A stretch of 64,000 nt of DNA from Erythrobacter sp. ANT-B3C2 (GTDB lineage: Bacteria > Pseudomonadota > Alphaproteobacteria > Sphingomonadales > Sphingomonadaceae): positions 51,050-115,049 of the forward strand of contig LXQI01000021.1 of NCBI GenBank assembly GCA_001683845.1, in the 5' to 3' direction. Within the stretch, counting starts at the first letter, position 1; each line of letters opens with the position of its first letter. Made by a program: the position numbers and the translations under genes. A model generated the notes under the pieces. The model worked only from the letters and a program-made list of their open reading frames with translations. It made no database searches and was not told where the DNA came from. Shown piece by piece: positions 28,717 through 38,767 of this stretch.

Positions 28717-29982
28717 CTACAAGCGCGGAACTGGCCCTGACCCATTCTGGTTCACCTCTTCAGCGTCACCCATCCGCGTCACCGGCGCGGACGATTGCTG
28801 CACCATCATTGCCGCGGTTGCCCGCAGCGCGGCCATGAAGGCCTCCTGCAGCGGCGTGGGGTACCAGTCGCGCCGGGTGATCGCGCCGATCGTGCGGCTG
28901 GTATCGGGCACCACAGATCGGATGCGGATCAACGTGCCGGCCGCGATTTCCGCCCCCACCTGGTCGGGCGAGAGCAGGGTGAGGAAATCGCTGCGCACCA
29001 GCAGGCTGCGGATCATCGCCACCGATCCACAGCGGATCGGCGCTTCGGGTCGGGGCACGCCCGCCTCGTCGAACAGGCTCTGCCAGCGTTCGAGCAGGTT
29101 GGAGGCGCGGCGCGCGACGATCCAAGGGTAATCGGCCAGTTGCGCGAAGCTGGCGGTGGCGGCGGCCAGCGGATGGCCGGCGCGGCCGATGACGGTCAGC
29201 CAGTCGGCAAACAGCGGCTCCTGCTGAAGATCGCGCGTCGGATGCTCGCGCAGCGCGCCGACCATCACGTCGATCCGCCCGGAGCGCAGGAACTCGACCA
29301 GTTCGAGGTATGAGCCCTCCACCACGTCCACCTGCGCATCGGGCGCGGCTCGCAGCAGGTCGGCCAGGGTGGCCGGGAGCAGGTGCGAGCGGGACAGCGC
29401 CATCGCCCCCACCGCCAGCCGCCGGCCGCCATGGGTGCTCTCGTCCAGCGCGGTGGTCAGCTCGGCCATGCCCAGCATGAAGCCGCTCGCCAGCCTCGCC
29501 CCGGCACGAGTGAGGCCGACGCCCCGCCCGCGCCGCTCCACCAGCGGCGTGCCGCACAATTGCTCCAGATCACGCACCGAGCGATGCAGCGCGGGCACCG
29601 ATACGCCCGCGAGGCTGGCTGCATGCATGAAGCTGCCCGCTTCGCTCACGCCCAGCAGGCCGCGGACATGCGCACTGGTCAGAGCGCGTTCGGGCGTGCT
29701 TCGGTGTGAGCCGGTGCCGGCCGCTCGCAAGGCGGTTGCGAGCCGTTGCATCGCCCGTGCAATCCGCCGCAGCACGCGGCGCCCGGCCGGCGTGGGGGCG
29801 ACCCCCATCGGCGTGCGCTCGAACAGCTGGAGCGCGAAGGCGACCTCCAGCTTGGCCAGCGCCTGGGTGAGCGCGGGCTGCGAGATCCCCTCCTCCCGCG
29901 CGGCGGTGCTCAGGCTGCCGTGGCCGACAACGGTGCCCAGCAAGCGCAGGTGCCGCAGGTTGAGTTCATAGACCCGGTCCAT
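28717..29982 (-). CDS. LysR-family regulator with two tandem N-terminal HTH domains
   Basis: HTH 'LRHLRLLGTVVGHGSLSTAAREEGISQPALTQALAKLEVAFALQLFERTPMGVAPTPAG' then second 'LTSAHVRGLLGVSEAGSFMHAASLAGVSVPALHRSVRDLEQLCGTPLVERRGRGVGLTRAG'; LysR substrate domain follows. Confidence 0.9.
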   Translation of the reverse strand: MDRVYELNLRHLRLLGTVVGHGSLSTAAREEGISQPALTQALAKLEVAFALQLFERTPMGVAPTPAGRRVLRRIARAMQRLATALRAAGTGSHRSTPERALTSAHVRGLLGVSEAGSFMHAASLAGVSVPALHRSVRDLEQLCGTPLVERRGRGVGLTRAGARLASGFMLGMAELTTALDESTHGGRRLAVGAMALSRSHLLPATLADLLRAAPDAQVDVVEGSYLELVEFLRSGRIDVMVGALREHPTRDLQQEPLFADWLTVIGRAGHPLAAATASFAQLADYPWIVARRASNLLERWQSLFDEAGVPRPEAPIRCGSVAMIRSLLVRSDFLTLLSPDQVGAEIAAGTLIRIRSVVPDTSRTIGAITRRDWYPTPLQEAFMAALRATAAMMVQQSSAPVTRMGDAEEVNQNGSGPVPRL

Positions 29983-30091
29983 GCCCCCTGTTTAACATCA
30001 GCTTATGACCTTCCGCTATTCGAAATTGCGCCCAAGCAGGAGCGGGCATAGCGCGATCGTGAGAAGATGCCGTTCCGGGAGAGAACACGAA

Positions 30092-31927
30092 ATGCTCGTC
30101 CAGCCCAATTTGCAGGCCGATGCGCCCGCCCCCACCCGCCATCGCGCGCTGCTCGAATGGGTCGGGCGGATCGCTGAACTGGCTCGCCCCGATGCCGTGC
30201 AATGGTGCGATGGCTCCGAAACCGAGTGGGATGCGCTCAGCGAACAGCTGGTCGCCGCCGGCACGCTGGAGCGGTTGAACCCTGCGCTGCGGCCCAATAG
30301 CTTCTACGCCCGCTCCGAACCCGGCGATGTGGCCCGGGTGGAAAGCCGCACCTTCATCTGCTCGCAAGAAGAGGCGGATGCCGGGCCGACCAACAATTGG
30401 GTCGATCCAGGAGCGATGCGGGAGCGGCTGGAGGGCCTGTTCGCCAGCTGCATGGCGGGGCGCACGATGTATGTCGTGCCTTTTTGCATGGGTCCGCTGG
30501 GTTCGGACAAGAGCGTGATCGGGGTGGAGATCACCGACAGCGCCTATGTGGTGCTTTCCATGCGGATTATGGCGCGGATGGGTACACCCGCGCTCGAAGC
30601 GCTGGGGGAGGACGGCTTTTTCGTGCCTTGCGTCCACTCTGTCGGCATGCCGCTTGCGGCAGGGCAGGCGGATGTGCCGTGGCCGTGCAACTTGGAGAAG
30701 TGGATCGTCCATTTCCCCGAGACGCGCGAGATCTGGTCGTACGGATCGGGCTATGGCGGCAATGCGCTGCTCGGCAAGAAATGCCTCGCCCTGCGCATCG
30801 CGAGCGTGATGGCGCGCGACGATGGCTGGCTGGCCGAGCACATGCTGATCCTCAAGCTGACCAGCCCTAAGGGCGCGGTGCATTATCTCGCCGCAGCCTT
30901 TCCCAGCGCCTGCGGCAAGACCAACCTTGCCATGCTGGAGCCCACCATCACCGGCTGGAAGGCCGAGACGGTGGGGGACGATATCGCCTGGATGCGGTTC
31001 GGCCAGGACGGGCGGCTGTATGCGATCAACCCGGAGGCCGGCTTCTTCGGCGTGGCGCCGGGCACGGGCGTCGACACCAATCGCAATGCGGTGGAGACGC
31101 TGTGGGGCAATGCCATCTTCACCAACACCGCGCTGACCCCCGAGGGCGACGTGTGGTGGGAGGGGCTGAGCACGCCCGCGCCCGAGCGCCTGACCGACTG
31201 GCGCGGCGAGGAGTGGACGCCTGCTTCCGCCACTCCCGCAGCGCACCCCAATGCTCGCTTCGCGGTACCCGCCGCGCAATGCCCCTCGATCGCGCCCGAA
31301 TGGGATTCGCCCGAGGGCGTGCCGATCTCTGCGATCCTGTTCGGCGGGCGCCGCGCCAGCGCAGTGCCGCTGGTGGCCGAGGCGCTCGACTGGGAGCAGG
31401 GCGTGTACCTGGCCGCCAATATCGCCAGCGAGGGCACCGCCGCGGCCGAGACCGCGGTGGGCGAATTGCGCCGCGACCCGTTCGCGATGCTGCCGTTCTG
31501 CGGCTACCACATGGCCGATTATTTCGCCCATTGGCTGCGGATCGGCGCCACCCAGGGCGCTGAATTGCCGGGCCTGTATCTGGTGAACTGGTTCCGCAAG
31601 GATGCAGAGGGGCGCTTCCTGTGGCCGGGCTTCGGCGACAATGCCCGCGTGCTGAAGTGGATCGCCGAGCGGATCGAGGGCGATGCCGATGCGGTCGAAA
31701 CGCCGATCGGCCGGGTGCCCGCACGGGGCGCGCTGGATGTAGAAGGGCTGGCGCTGGAGCAGGCTGCGTTCGACACGCTGCTCTCGGTCGATCCCGTGGT
31801 TTGGACCGACGAGGCGGCGCGCAACCGGGCCTATCTCGAAAGCTTCGGCGAGGCGCTGCCGCCCGCGCTGCTGCGCCAGCAGGAGCGGCTGGAGCACCGG
31901 CTGAGCCAGCATCGGCGGGGCGACTGA
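30092..31927 (+). CDS. pckG: Phosphoenolpyruvate carboxykinase (GTP)
   Basis: '[15 protein letters not shown]', '[15 protein letters not shown]', '[11 protein letters not shown]'-like region, '[23 protein letters not shown]'. Confidence 0.95.
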   Translation: MLVQPNLQADAPAPTRHRALLEWVGRIAELARPDAVQWCDGSETEWDALSEQLVAAGTLERLNPALRPNSFYARSEPGDVARVESRTFICSQEEADAGPTNNWVDPGAMRERLEGLFASCMAGRTMYVVPFCMGPLGSDKSVIGVEITDSAYVVLSMRIMARMGTPALEALGEDGFFVPCVHSVGMPLAAGQADVPWPCNLEKWIVHFPETREIWSYGSGYGGNALLGKKCLALRIASVMARDDGWLAEHMLILKLTSPKGAVHYLAAAFPSACGKTNLAMLEPTITGWKAETVGDDIAWMRFGQDGRLYAINPEAGFFGVAPGTGVDTNRNAVETLWGNAIFTNTALTPEGDVWWEGLSTPAPERLTDWRGEEWTPASATPAAHPNARFAVPAAQCPSIAPEWDSPEGVPISAILFGGRRASAVPLVAEALDWEQGVYLAANIASEGTAAAETAVGELRRDPFAMLPFCGYHMADYFAHWLRIGATQGAELPGLYLVNWFRKDAEGRFLWPGFGDNARVLKWIAERIEGDADAVETPIGRVPARGALDVEGLALEQAAFDTLLSVDPVVWTDEAARNRAYLESFGEALPPALLRQQERLEHRLSQHRRGD

Positions 31928-32299
31928 GAGCGGCGCCGGCTGGTAGGCGGAGGCGTCATCCCCATCGGGGGTTGCCTCTGCTCGCGTTCCGCCGATAGAT
32001 CTCCCAGACGGGTCCGTCCAGGCGCGGTGAAACCGCTGCCGTACGCCGCCCGCCTGTTTTGCGCTTCTCCGAGACCATCGGCCGGACGAGGCCTGGCGCC
32101 AAGGCTGGTCGGCGCCGGCATCGCTGGGCCGGCGATCGATCGGCAGCGTGTCGCCGGGCCAAGTGCCGGGCTCGCCGATGCAGGCCTTCATCTCGGGCGC
32201 GGCATTTGATAGGGAGCACCGCACAGCATCGTCGCCCGCAGCCGGCCCGGCCCTTCTGCCCGCAAGTGGCGAAGGCCGGGTCTTCGCAGGCCAGCCAGG

Positions 32300-33346
32300 G
32301 TGAGCCGCTTGACCTTCGACGCATCGAACCATCCCCATCGGCGGCTGAACGCGCTGACCGGGGAGTGGGTGCTCGTCTCGCCGCACCGCGCCCGGCGGCC
32401 GTGGCAGGGGGAAAGCGCTCCGGCGGGCGATGAAACGGCGCCAAGCTACGAGCCGAGCTGCTACCTGTGCCCCGGCAACCAGCGCGCCAACGGAGCGGTG
32501 AATCCGCACTATCGCGCGCCCTTCCTGTTCGCGAACGACTTCGCCGCCCTGATGCCCGACACCCCTGCCCCGCCCGGCGATGACGAATTGCTGGTGCAGA
32601 CGGCGGCCCGGGGGGAGGCGCATGTGCTGTGCTTTTCGCCCGACCACTCGCGCAGCCTGCCGCAGCTGAGCGCGCCCGAGGTGCGCGCGGTCGTCGATGC
32701 ATGGAAGCAGATCTCGCGCGAGCTGTTCGAGAAATACGCTTTCGTGCAGCTGTTCGAGAACAAGGGCGCGATGATGGGCTGCTCCAGCCCGCACCCGCAT
32801 GGCCAGATCTGGGCGACCGATTACTGGCCCACCGAAATTGTCAAGGAAGATGCGCAGCAGGCCGCCTGGCTGGCCCGCACTGGCACGCCGCTGCTGCAAT
32901 CGGTGATCGAGCGCGAGGATGCAACGGGCGAGCGGGTGGTGGACAGCAATGCGCGTTGGCTGGCGATCGTACCGTGGTGGGCGGCCTGGCCGTTCGAAAC
33001 GCTGCTGATCGCGCGCGATCCGGTGAGCCGCATCGACCAGCTGGACGCGGAGGCGAGCGATCTGCTGGCAGAGATCCTGCGCCGCCTTACCGCCCGCTAC
33101 GACAATCTGTTCGCCACGGGCTTTCCCTATTCGATGGGTTGGCACCAGCACCCCGCCGGCAGCGCTTCGCCCGAGGGCTGGCGGCTGCACGCGCATTTCT
33201 ACCCGCCGCTGCTGCGCTCCGCGACGGTGCGCAAGTTCATGGTCGGCTTCGAGCTGCTGGCCGAGCCGCAGCGCGACCTGACCGCCGAACAGGCTGCCCA
33301 GCGGCTGCGAGACATGAGCCCCGAACTGATGGAAGAACTGCGTTGA
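32300..33346 (+). CDS. galT: Galactose-1-phosphate uridylyltransferase
   Basis: 'HRRLNALTGEWVLVSPHRARRPWQG', 'CYLCPGNQRANG', 'MGCSSPHPHGQIWA'. Confidence 0.95.
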   Translation: MSRLTFDASNHPHRRLNALTGEWVLVSPHRARRPWQGESAPAGDETAPSYEPSCYLCPGNQRANGAVNPHYRAPFLFANDFAALMPDTPAPPGDDELLVQTAARGEAHVLCFSPDHSRSLPQLSAPEVRAVVDAWKQISRELFEKYAFVQLFENKGAMMGCSSPHPHGQIWATDYWPTEIVKEDAQQAAWLARTGTPLLQSVIEREDATGERVVDSNARWLAIVPWWAAWPFETLLIARDPVSRIDQLDAEASDLLAEILRRLTARYDNLFATGFPYSMGWHQHPAGSASPEGWRLHAHFYPPLLRSATVRKFMVGFELLAEPQRDLTAEQAAQRLRDMSPELMEELR

Positions 33347-34521
33347 CGGACACATTGAACGAGCGCCTGCAGGCAGGCTTCGAGGCTGCATTCGGCGGAT
33401 CGCCCGAGTTGGTGGTGCGTGCCCCGGGGCGGGTGAACCTGATTGGCGAGCACACCGATTACAACGATGGCTTCGCCCTGCCGGTGGCGATCGGGGCGGA
33501 GACGCAGGTCGCCTTCCGTCCCTCGGGCGATAGCCTGCTGGAGGTGGTGGCGCTGGATTTCGAAGCCGAGCGCGACGTGTTCCAACCCGCGGCCAACGTC
33601 GCCCACAGCGAAGCGGGTGGCTGGCGCGATTATGTGCGCGGCACCATCGCGGTGCTGGCCGGGGCGGGCCACGAGATGCCGGGCGGCGAGATGGCGATCG
33701 CGGGTGACATCCCCCGCGGTACCGGCCTTTCCTCCTCGGCCTCGCTGGAGGTGGCGGTGACGACAGCGGTGCTGGCCACGCTCGGCCGCAGTGAGGACCG
33801 GTGGCAGGTGGCGCTGTGGGCGCAGCGGGCGGAGAACGAGTTCGTCGGCGTGAAATGCGGCAATCTCGACCAGCTTTCCGCCGCGGCCACCGTGCGGGGC
33901 CACGCGCTGCTGATCGATTGCCGCAGCCTGGAGCTGCGCCCCGTGCCGCTGCCCGAGGGGACCGCGGTGGTGATCCTGCAATCGGGCGTGGTGCGCGGCT
34001 TGCTCGACGGGGAATACAACAATCGGCGGCGCGAGTGCGAAGAGGCTGCGGCGGTGCTCGGCGTTCCGGCGCTGCGCGATGCCGACCTGCCGATGCTGGA
34101 GGCCGCGCGCGACCGGATGCCCGATGTGGTGTTCCGCCGCGCCCGGCACGTCATCACCGACAATGCGCGCACGCTGCTCGCCACCGAGGCGCTGGAAGCG
34201 GGTGACCTGGCGCTGATGGGGCGGTTGATGGTGGAAAGCCATGCCTCGCAGCGGGACGATTTCGGGATTACCGTGGACGATACCGACCGGCTGGCTGGGC
34301 TTGTGAACCAGGCGATCGCCGACATTGCCGGCGGCGCAGGTGGCGCGCGGCAGACGGGCGGTGGGTTCGGCGGCGCGGTGGTCGCGGTGTTGCCGGAGGA
34401 GAACGTGGAGGCGGTGTGTGCCGCCGTGCTCGATGGCTACCGCACGCCGGCGGGCGCAATGCCCGACATCTACATCGAGACCGCCTGCGACGGTGCTTCG
34501 ATCGTGAGCCGGCGCCCATGA
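33343..34521 (+). CDS. galK: Galactokinase
   Basis: 'VRAPGRVNLIGEHTDYNDGFALPVAI', 'GDIPRGTGLSSSASLEVA', 'RQTGGGFGGAVVAV'; TTG start overlapping galT stop. Confidence 0.94.
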   Translation: MTDTLNERLQAGFEAAFGGSPELVVRAPGRVNLIGEHTDYNDGFALPVAIGAETQVAFRPSGDSLLEVVALDFEAERDVFQPAANVAHSEAGGWRDYVRGTIAVLAGAGHEMPGGEMAIAGDIPRGTGLSSSASLEVAVTTAVLATLGRSEDRWQVALWAQRAENEFVGVKCGNLDQLSAAATVRGHALLIDCRSLELRPVPLPEGTAVVILQSGVVRGLLDGEYNNRRRECEEAAAVLGVPALRDADLPMLEAARDRMPDVVFRRARHVITDNARTLLATEALEAGDLALMGRLMVESHASQRDDFGITVDDTDRLAGLVNQAIADIAGGAGGARQTGGGFGGAVVAVLPEENVEAVCAAVLDGYRTPAGAMPDIYIETACDGASIVSRRP

Positions 34522-35348
34522 CCATCACGCTGCGAGCGGGCGCGTTCGCCTGCGAGGTTGAGCCCGCGCTCGGCGGCTCGCTCCTCTCGCTCACGCAACG
34601 GGGCCAAGACCTGCTGCGTCAGGCGCCGGCCGGGACGACCAATGTGCTGGAGGCGGCCTGCTTTCCGCTGGTGCCCTTCGCCAACCGCATCGCCCATGGC
34701 CGCTTCCGCTTCGAGGGCGAGAACATCGTGCTGCCGCCCGACCCTGCCGCGCTGCCCCATGCCCATCACGGGCAGGGCTGGCGCGGGGCATGGCAGATTG
34801 CCCGGCAAACGGAGGACTGTGCCACGCTGGTCTTCGCGCATGCGCCGGGCGACTGGCCCTGGCGCTACGAGGCGACGCAGACGATCCTGCTGGACGAGAC
34901 CGGCATTTCGCTGACGCTCGAATTAGCCAACCGGGACCATCGCGTGATGCCCGCTGGCCTCGGGCTGCATCCCTTCTTCCCGCGCGGGCTCGAGACTGCG
35001 ATCGTCACCACCGCGCACCGGATGGTGACTACCGGGCCGGACGACATCCCCGATGGCGAAGCCGCATTCGAGCCCGGCCCCCGCTCGTTGGCTGCGCTGG
35101 AGGGGCTCGACAATCTCCTGCTCGGGGGTGGCGACGCGATCGCCTTTGAGGATGGGCCGGGCTCGGTGCGGCTGGCCGCGAGCGGTCCGCTGGCGGGCTG
35201 GCATTGCTACGTGCCGCTGGGCAAGGATTTCTTCTGCATCGAGCCGGTCACCCACCGGCCGGACAGCTTCCGCGATCAGCGCTCCTCGGAGCGGCTGGAG
35301 CCGGGTGGCAGCTGCCGGCTCGCGCTCCGGATAGAACCCTCCGCCTGA
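34518..35348 (+). CDS. Aldose 1-epimerase family protein
   Basis: 'VEPALGGSLLSLTQRGQDLLR', 'FPLVPFANRIAHGRFRFEGE', 'LPHAHHGQGWRGAWQ'; ATGA overlap with galK. Confidence 0.9.
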   Translation: MTITLRAGAFACEVEPALGGSLLSLTQRGQDLLRQAPAGTTNVLEAACFPLVPFANRIAHGRFRFEGENIVLPPDPAALPHAHHGQGWRGAWQIARQTEDCATLVFAHAPGDWPWRYEATQTILLDETGISLTLELANRDHRVMPAGLGLHPFFPRGLETAIVTTAHRMVTTGPDDIPDGEAAFEPGPRSLAALEGLDNLLLGGGDAIAFEDGPGSVRLAASGPLAGWHCYVPLGKDFFCIEPVTHRPDSFRDQRSSERLEPGGSCRLALRIEPSA

Positions 35349-35548
35349 GATCACCGGCTACCGTGTCGGCGGAGGAGCTTCGCAGATGGGTCGCTGGTGA
35401 GAGCGGCGACAGATCCACGGCGCGCGAACCTTGTACCATTCTATTGAATACGCTTGGTATGTTCGCACTTTGAACGCCAAGAACCTTCGCATTTGCTTGA
35501 TTTACGCGCCAGACTGTCTGTGGGAGACCAACAGATTAGGGTGGGAGA

Positions 35549-38500
35549 GTGGGGATGTCGCGGGTTTATGCGCTCCTGGTCGGCATCAACGACTATGTTG
35601 ACGGTGTCAGCAAGTTGCATGGCTGCCTCAATGACATTGATAATGCTAGCGAATATTTGAACGAACAATGCCGGGACCCGGCTATCCTGGTGCTCAAGGA
35701 TGCCGAGGCGACCCGGGTCAACGTGATCGAGGGCATTCGCCGGCACCTGGCCCAAGCCGGTCCCGGCGACGTGGCCTATCTCCAGTTCTGCGGCCACGGA
35801 GCCCGCTCGCGATCCGCGCCCGAGTTCGGCGAATTCGACCTCGAGCGGCGCGACACCGGCCTAGTCCTCTACGACAGTCGCCGAAGCGACCAGACCTTCG
35901 ACTTGGCGGATAAGGAGCTGGCGCTGCTGATTGACGAGCTGGCGCGGCGTGGCCCGCACATCTCGCTGATGTTCGATTGCTGCCATGCGGGTTCCGGCAC
36001 CCGCAGCGACGAGGCGGACGAGGGCGTCAACGTCCGCACTGCCCGCCCTTCCCAATTCCCGCCCCGCCCGCTCGAGACCTACCTCGAAGGGCAATACAGC
36101 GCCCTGCACGCGCGCGGCGAGCTGGCGATCCCCATTGCGCCGCACATGCTGCTGGCCGCCTGCGACCGCTCCCAAACCGCCAAGGAGAGCGTCGTCGAGC
36201 ATCGCGGCTTCTACACGACCTCGTTCTACGACGTGCTGCGCAAGTCCGGCGGCACGGTGAGCTACGCCGAGCTGTTCGTGCGCGCCCGCGCGGCGGTGCG
36301 GCAGCTGGTGCGCGAACTGGGCAAGAGCGATCAGGACCCGCAATTCGAGGCGATCGGCGGCTTCGATGCCTATGCGGGATTTCTCAGCAGCGACGCAGCG
36401 AAGGCGCGGCGCCGCTACATGCTGGTGGACGCCGGGCAAGGCTGGCGGGTCGAATGCGGCGCGGTGCAGGGCCTTTCCACCGACCCGGCGCGCGCCGCTG
36501 CCTTTGCCATTTCCGCCGAGGGTGACGAGGGCGAACGGCTGGGCACGGCCCGTGTCGTCAGCGTCGGCGCACAGACCAGTGCCGTCGCGCTCGATTTCGC
36601 CGCCGACCCCGCTGTGCGCTACCAGGCGGAGGCGATCAGCATTCCCCAGCCACCGCTGATCGTCGGCTTCGCCGGCGATGAGGCGCTTCGCCCGCCTATC
36701 GAGGCAGCGCTGCGGGCCGATCCGGCCGGCACCGCCATGCTGGGCGACGGGGATGATGCTGATGATGACTTCGTCCTCACCGCCGGCAACGGAGTCGTGC
36801 GGCTGACCGAGCGCGGACGAGACGGGACGATCCGGCAGGTCCCGGTAAGCGAGGACGGTACCGGCTGGGCCGCGCCGCTGATCGCCGCGCTGGCGCATCT
36901 CGCGCAATGGCGGCGCAGCCTGGCGCTGCGCAACCCGCACCCGCAGCTTGATCCCGAACAGGTCGATCTGCTCGTCACCGAGCGGCGGCCCGGCGCCCCG
37001 GACCAGCTTCATGCTGGACCGGCGGTGACGCTGGTGGCCACCGAGACCGGGCCCAAGGGGCCGCAGGTCAAGTCGCGCCTGCAGCTGCGCAACCGCACCG
37101 GGCAGCTGCTGCATTTCGCGCTGTTCCACTTCACTGGCGAGCATGCGGTCAAGCTCCACAACAATGGCCAGATCGTCAGCGGCAAAGAGGCGATGACGAT
37201 CCTGGAGCCGCGCTTCTCGATCCCGCAGGGCACGAGCGCGACCGAGCGGCTGAAATTGATCTGCAGCACCGAGCCGATCGACGATTTCCTGCTGGTCCTG
37301 CCGCCGCTGCGCAATGATCGCGACATGGACGTGGACGAGCCCGGCGAGGCGAAGAAGCCGGTCACCGACGATTGGTTCACCCGCGATCTGACCGTTCAGG
37401 TGGTGCGCGGCGAGACCCGGATCGGCGCTGCGCCGACGACGCTGGCAGGGGGGCGCATCACCATCGCGCCGCACGCTTCGCTGAGCGCGACAGTCGCCCT
37501 GACCAGCACCGCCGGCGGCGGTTCACGCAGCGCGGGCGCCGAGGGTGCCGCCGCGCGGCTGCTGCTCGCCTCCGGCCTCCTGCCGGCTTCGCTCGACGGC
37601 GGCAGCCGAGATACCGAGGGCGCAGCCGTGCTGGTGCTTGGCGATATCGTCCATGCCGAGGCGCTGGAGGACGAGCCGCTGGCGCTGCGGCTCGATGTGC
37701 CGCTGGGCGAGCGGGAGGTGCTGGTTCCGCTGTTCCAGGCCGGTGGGCGGATGATCGTCGCCGGCGAGACCTGGCGCGATGAGGACGGGGCGACTCAGCT
37801 GCGGATCGCGCACCTTCCCAATGGCGGTGACGAGCGCAATCTCGTCCAGACCGCCAAGCTGTTCCTGTTCAAGGCGGTGCTGAATGCCGGCGATGTCGAC
37901 CTGCTGCGGCAGGTGGTGTTTTCGGAAGCGAGCCGACCGGAATGGCGCCGCTCGGGGATCGTCGAGGCGGTCGCCGCTGCCGACCGTGTCCTGCTGCTGC
38001 TCCACGGCATTGCTGGTGGCAGCGAGCCGATGGCCGCGGGAGTCCATGCGGCGGGGCTGGACGGGCAATTCGGCTGCGTGCTGGCCTATGATTACGAGAG
38101 CCTGTCGACGCCGATCGAGGACACCGCGCGATTGCTGAAGGCCGCCCTGGCCGGGGTGGGTCTGCAGGATGGCAGCGGCAAGCGGCTGACGATCCTGGCC
38201 CATTCGACCGGCGGGCTCGTCGCGCGTTGGCTGGTGGAGCGCGAGGGCGGGGCTGCGTTCATCGATCATGTGGTGCTGTGCGGTACGCCCAATGCGGGCT
38301 CGCCGCTCGGCCGGGTGGGGCAGGCGCGCAGCGTCGCGCAGATGCTGGCGACGCTGGGGCTGACGATGGGCATGCCGGTTTGCGGGCCAGTGCTGGCGGT
38401 GCTCGGCTATTCCTCGAAGCTGACGCCGAGCCTGGAGCAGACCGCCGCCAATTCCTCGCTGATGAAGGCTCTTGCGCTGAGCGAACGGCCCGCCGGCACG

Positions 38501-38767
38501 CGCTACACCATCGTGGCCGGCGATGCCTGCGACTACGAGGCGCAATCGGGCAGTGGCCTGAGCGAAGCGCTGCTGGCGGTGGGCCAGGGATCGCTGGTGG
38601 GCAGCCTGTTCAGCGGCGAGGCGAACGACATCGCGGTCGCGCGGGAAAGCGCGCACGGCGCCGGGGCGCGGGCGCTTGCCGGGGCGGAGCGGCGAGACAT
38701 CGCCTGCCATCACCTCGGCTATTTCAGCGCGCCGGAGGCACTGGGGGCGTTGAGGGCCATCGAATGA
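35549..38767 (+). CDS. Caspase-family (peptidase C14) protein fused to a C-terminal alpha/beta-hydrolase domain
   Basis: Caspase-like His motif 'LQFCGHGARS' and Cys motif 'MFDCCHAGSG'; C-terminal 'VLLLLHGIAGG' and nucleophile elbow 'LAHSTGGLVARWL'; 1072 aa. Confidence 0.9.
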   Translation: MGMSRVYALLVGINDYVDGVSKLHGCLNDIDNASEYLNEQCRDPAILVLKDAEATRVNVIEGIRRHLAQAGPGDVAYLQFCGHGARSRSAPEFGEFDLERRDTGLVLYDSRRSDQTFDLADKELALLIDELARRGPHISLMFDCCHAGSGTRSDEADEGVNVRTARPSQFPPRPLETYLEGQYSALHARGELAIPIAPHMLLAACDRSQTAKESVVEHRGFYTTSFYDVLRKSGGTVSYAELFVRARAAVRQLVRELGKSDQDPQFEAIGGFDAYAGFLSSDAAKARRRYMLVDAGQGWRVECGAVQGLSTDPARAAAFAISAEGDEGERLGTARVVSVGAQTSAVALDFAADPAVRYQAEAISIPQPPLIVGFAGDEALRPPIEAALRADPAGTAMLGDGDDADDDFVLTAGNGVVRLTERGRDGTIRQVPVSEDGTGWAAPLIAALAHLAQWRRSLALRNPHPQLDPEQVDLLVTERRPGAPDQLHAGPAVTLVATETGPKGPQVKSRLQLRNRTGQLLHFALFHFTGEHAVKLHNNGQIVSGKEAMTILEPRFSIPQGTSATERLKLICSTEPIDDFLLVLPPLRNDRDMDVDEPGEAKKPVTDDWFTRDLTVQVVRGETRIGAAPTTLAGGRITIAPHASLSATVALTSTAGGGSRSAGAEGAAARLLLASGLLPASLDGGSRDTEGAAVLVLGDIVHAEALEDEPLALRLDVPLGEREVLVPLFQAGGRMIVAGETWRDEDGATQLRIAHLPNGGDERNLVQTAKLFLFKAVLNAGDVDLLRQVVFSEASRPEWRRSGIVEAVAAADRVLLLLHGIAGGSEPMAAGVHAAGLDGQFGCVLAYDYESLSTPIEDTARLLKAALAGVGLQDGSGKRLTILAHSTGGLVARWLVEREGGAAFIDHVVLCGTPNAGSPLGRVGQARSVAQMLATLGLTMGMPVCGPVLAVLGYSSKLTPSLEQTAANSSLMKALALSERPAGTRYTIVAGDACDYEAQSGSGLSEALLAVGQGSLVGSLFSGEANDIAVARESAHGAGARALAGAERRDIACHHLGYFSAPEALGALRAIE

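Noticed and set aside
29966-33391. 1141-aa minus-strand ORF across pckG and galT
   Set aside because: Antisense to two well-supported enzymes; Arg/His/Gln/Gly-rich shadow translation typical of high-GC genomes.
35861-37474. 537-aa minus-strand ORF inside the caspase gene
   Set aside because: Antisense shadow of a gene with clear catalytic motifs.
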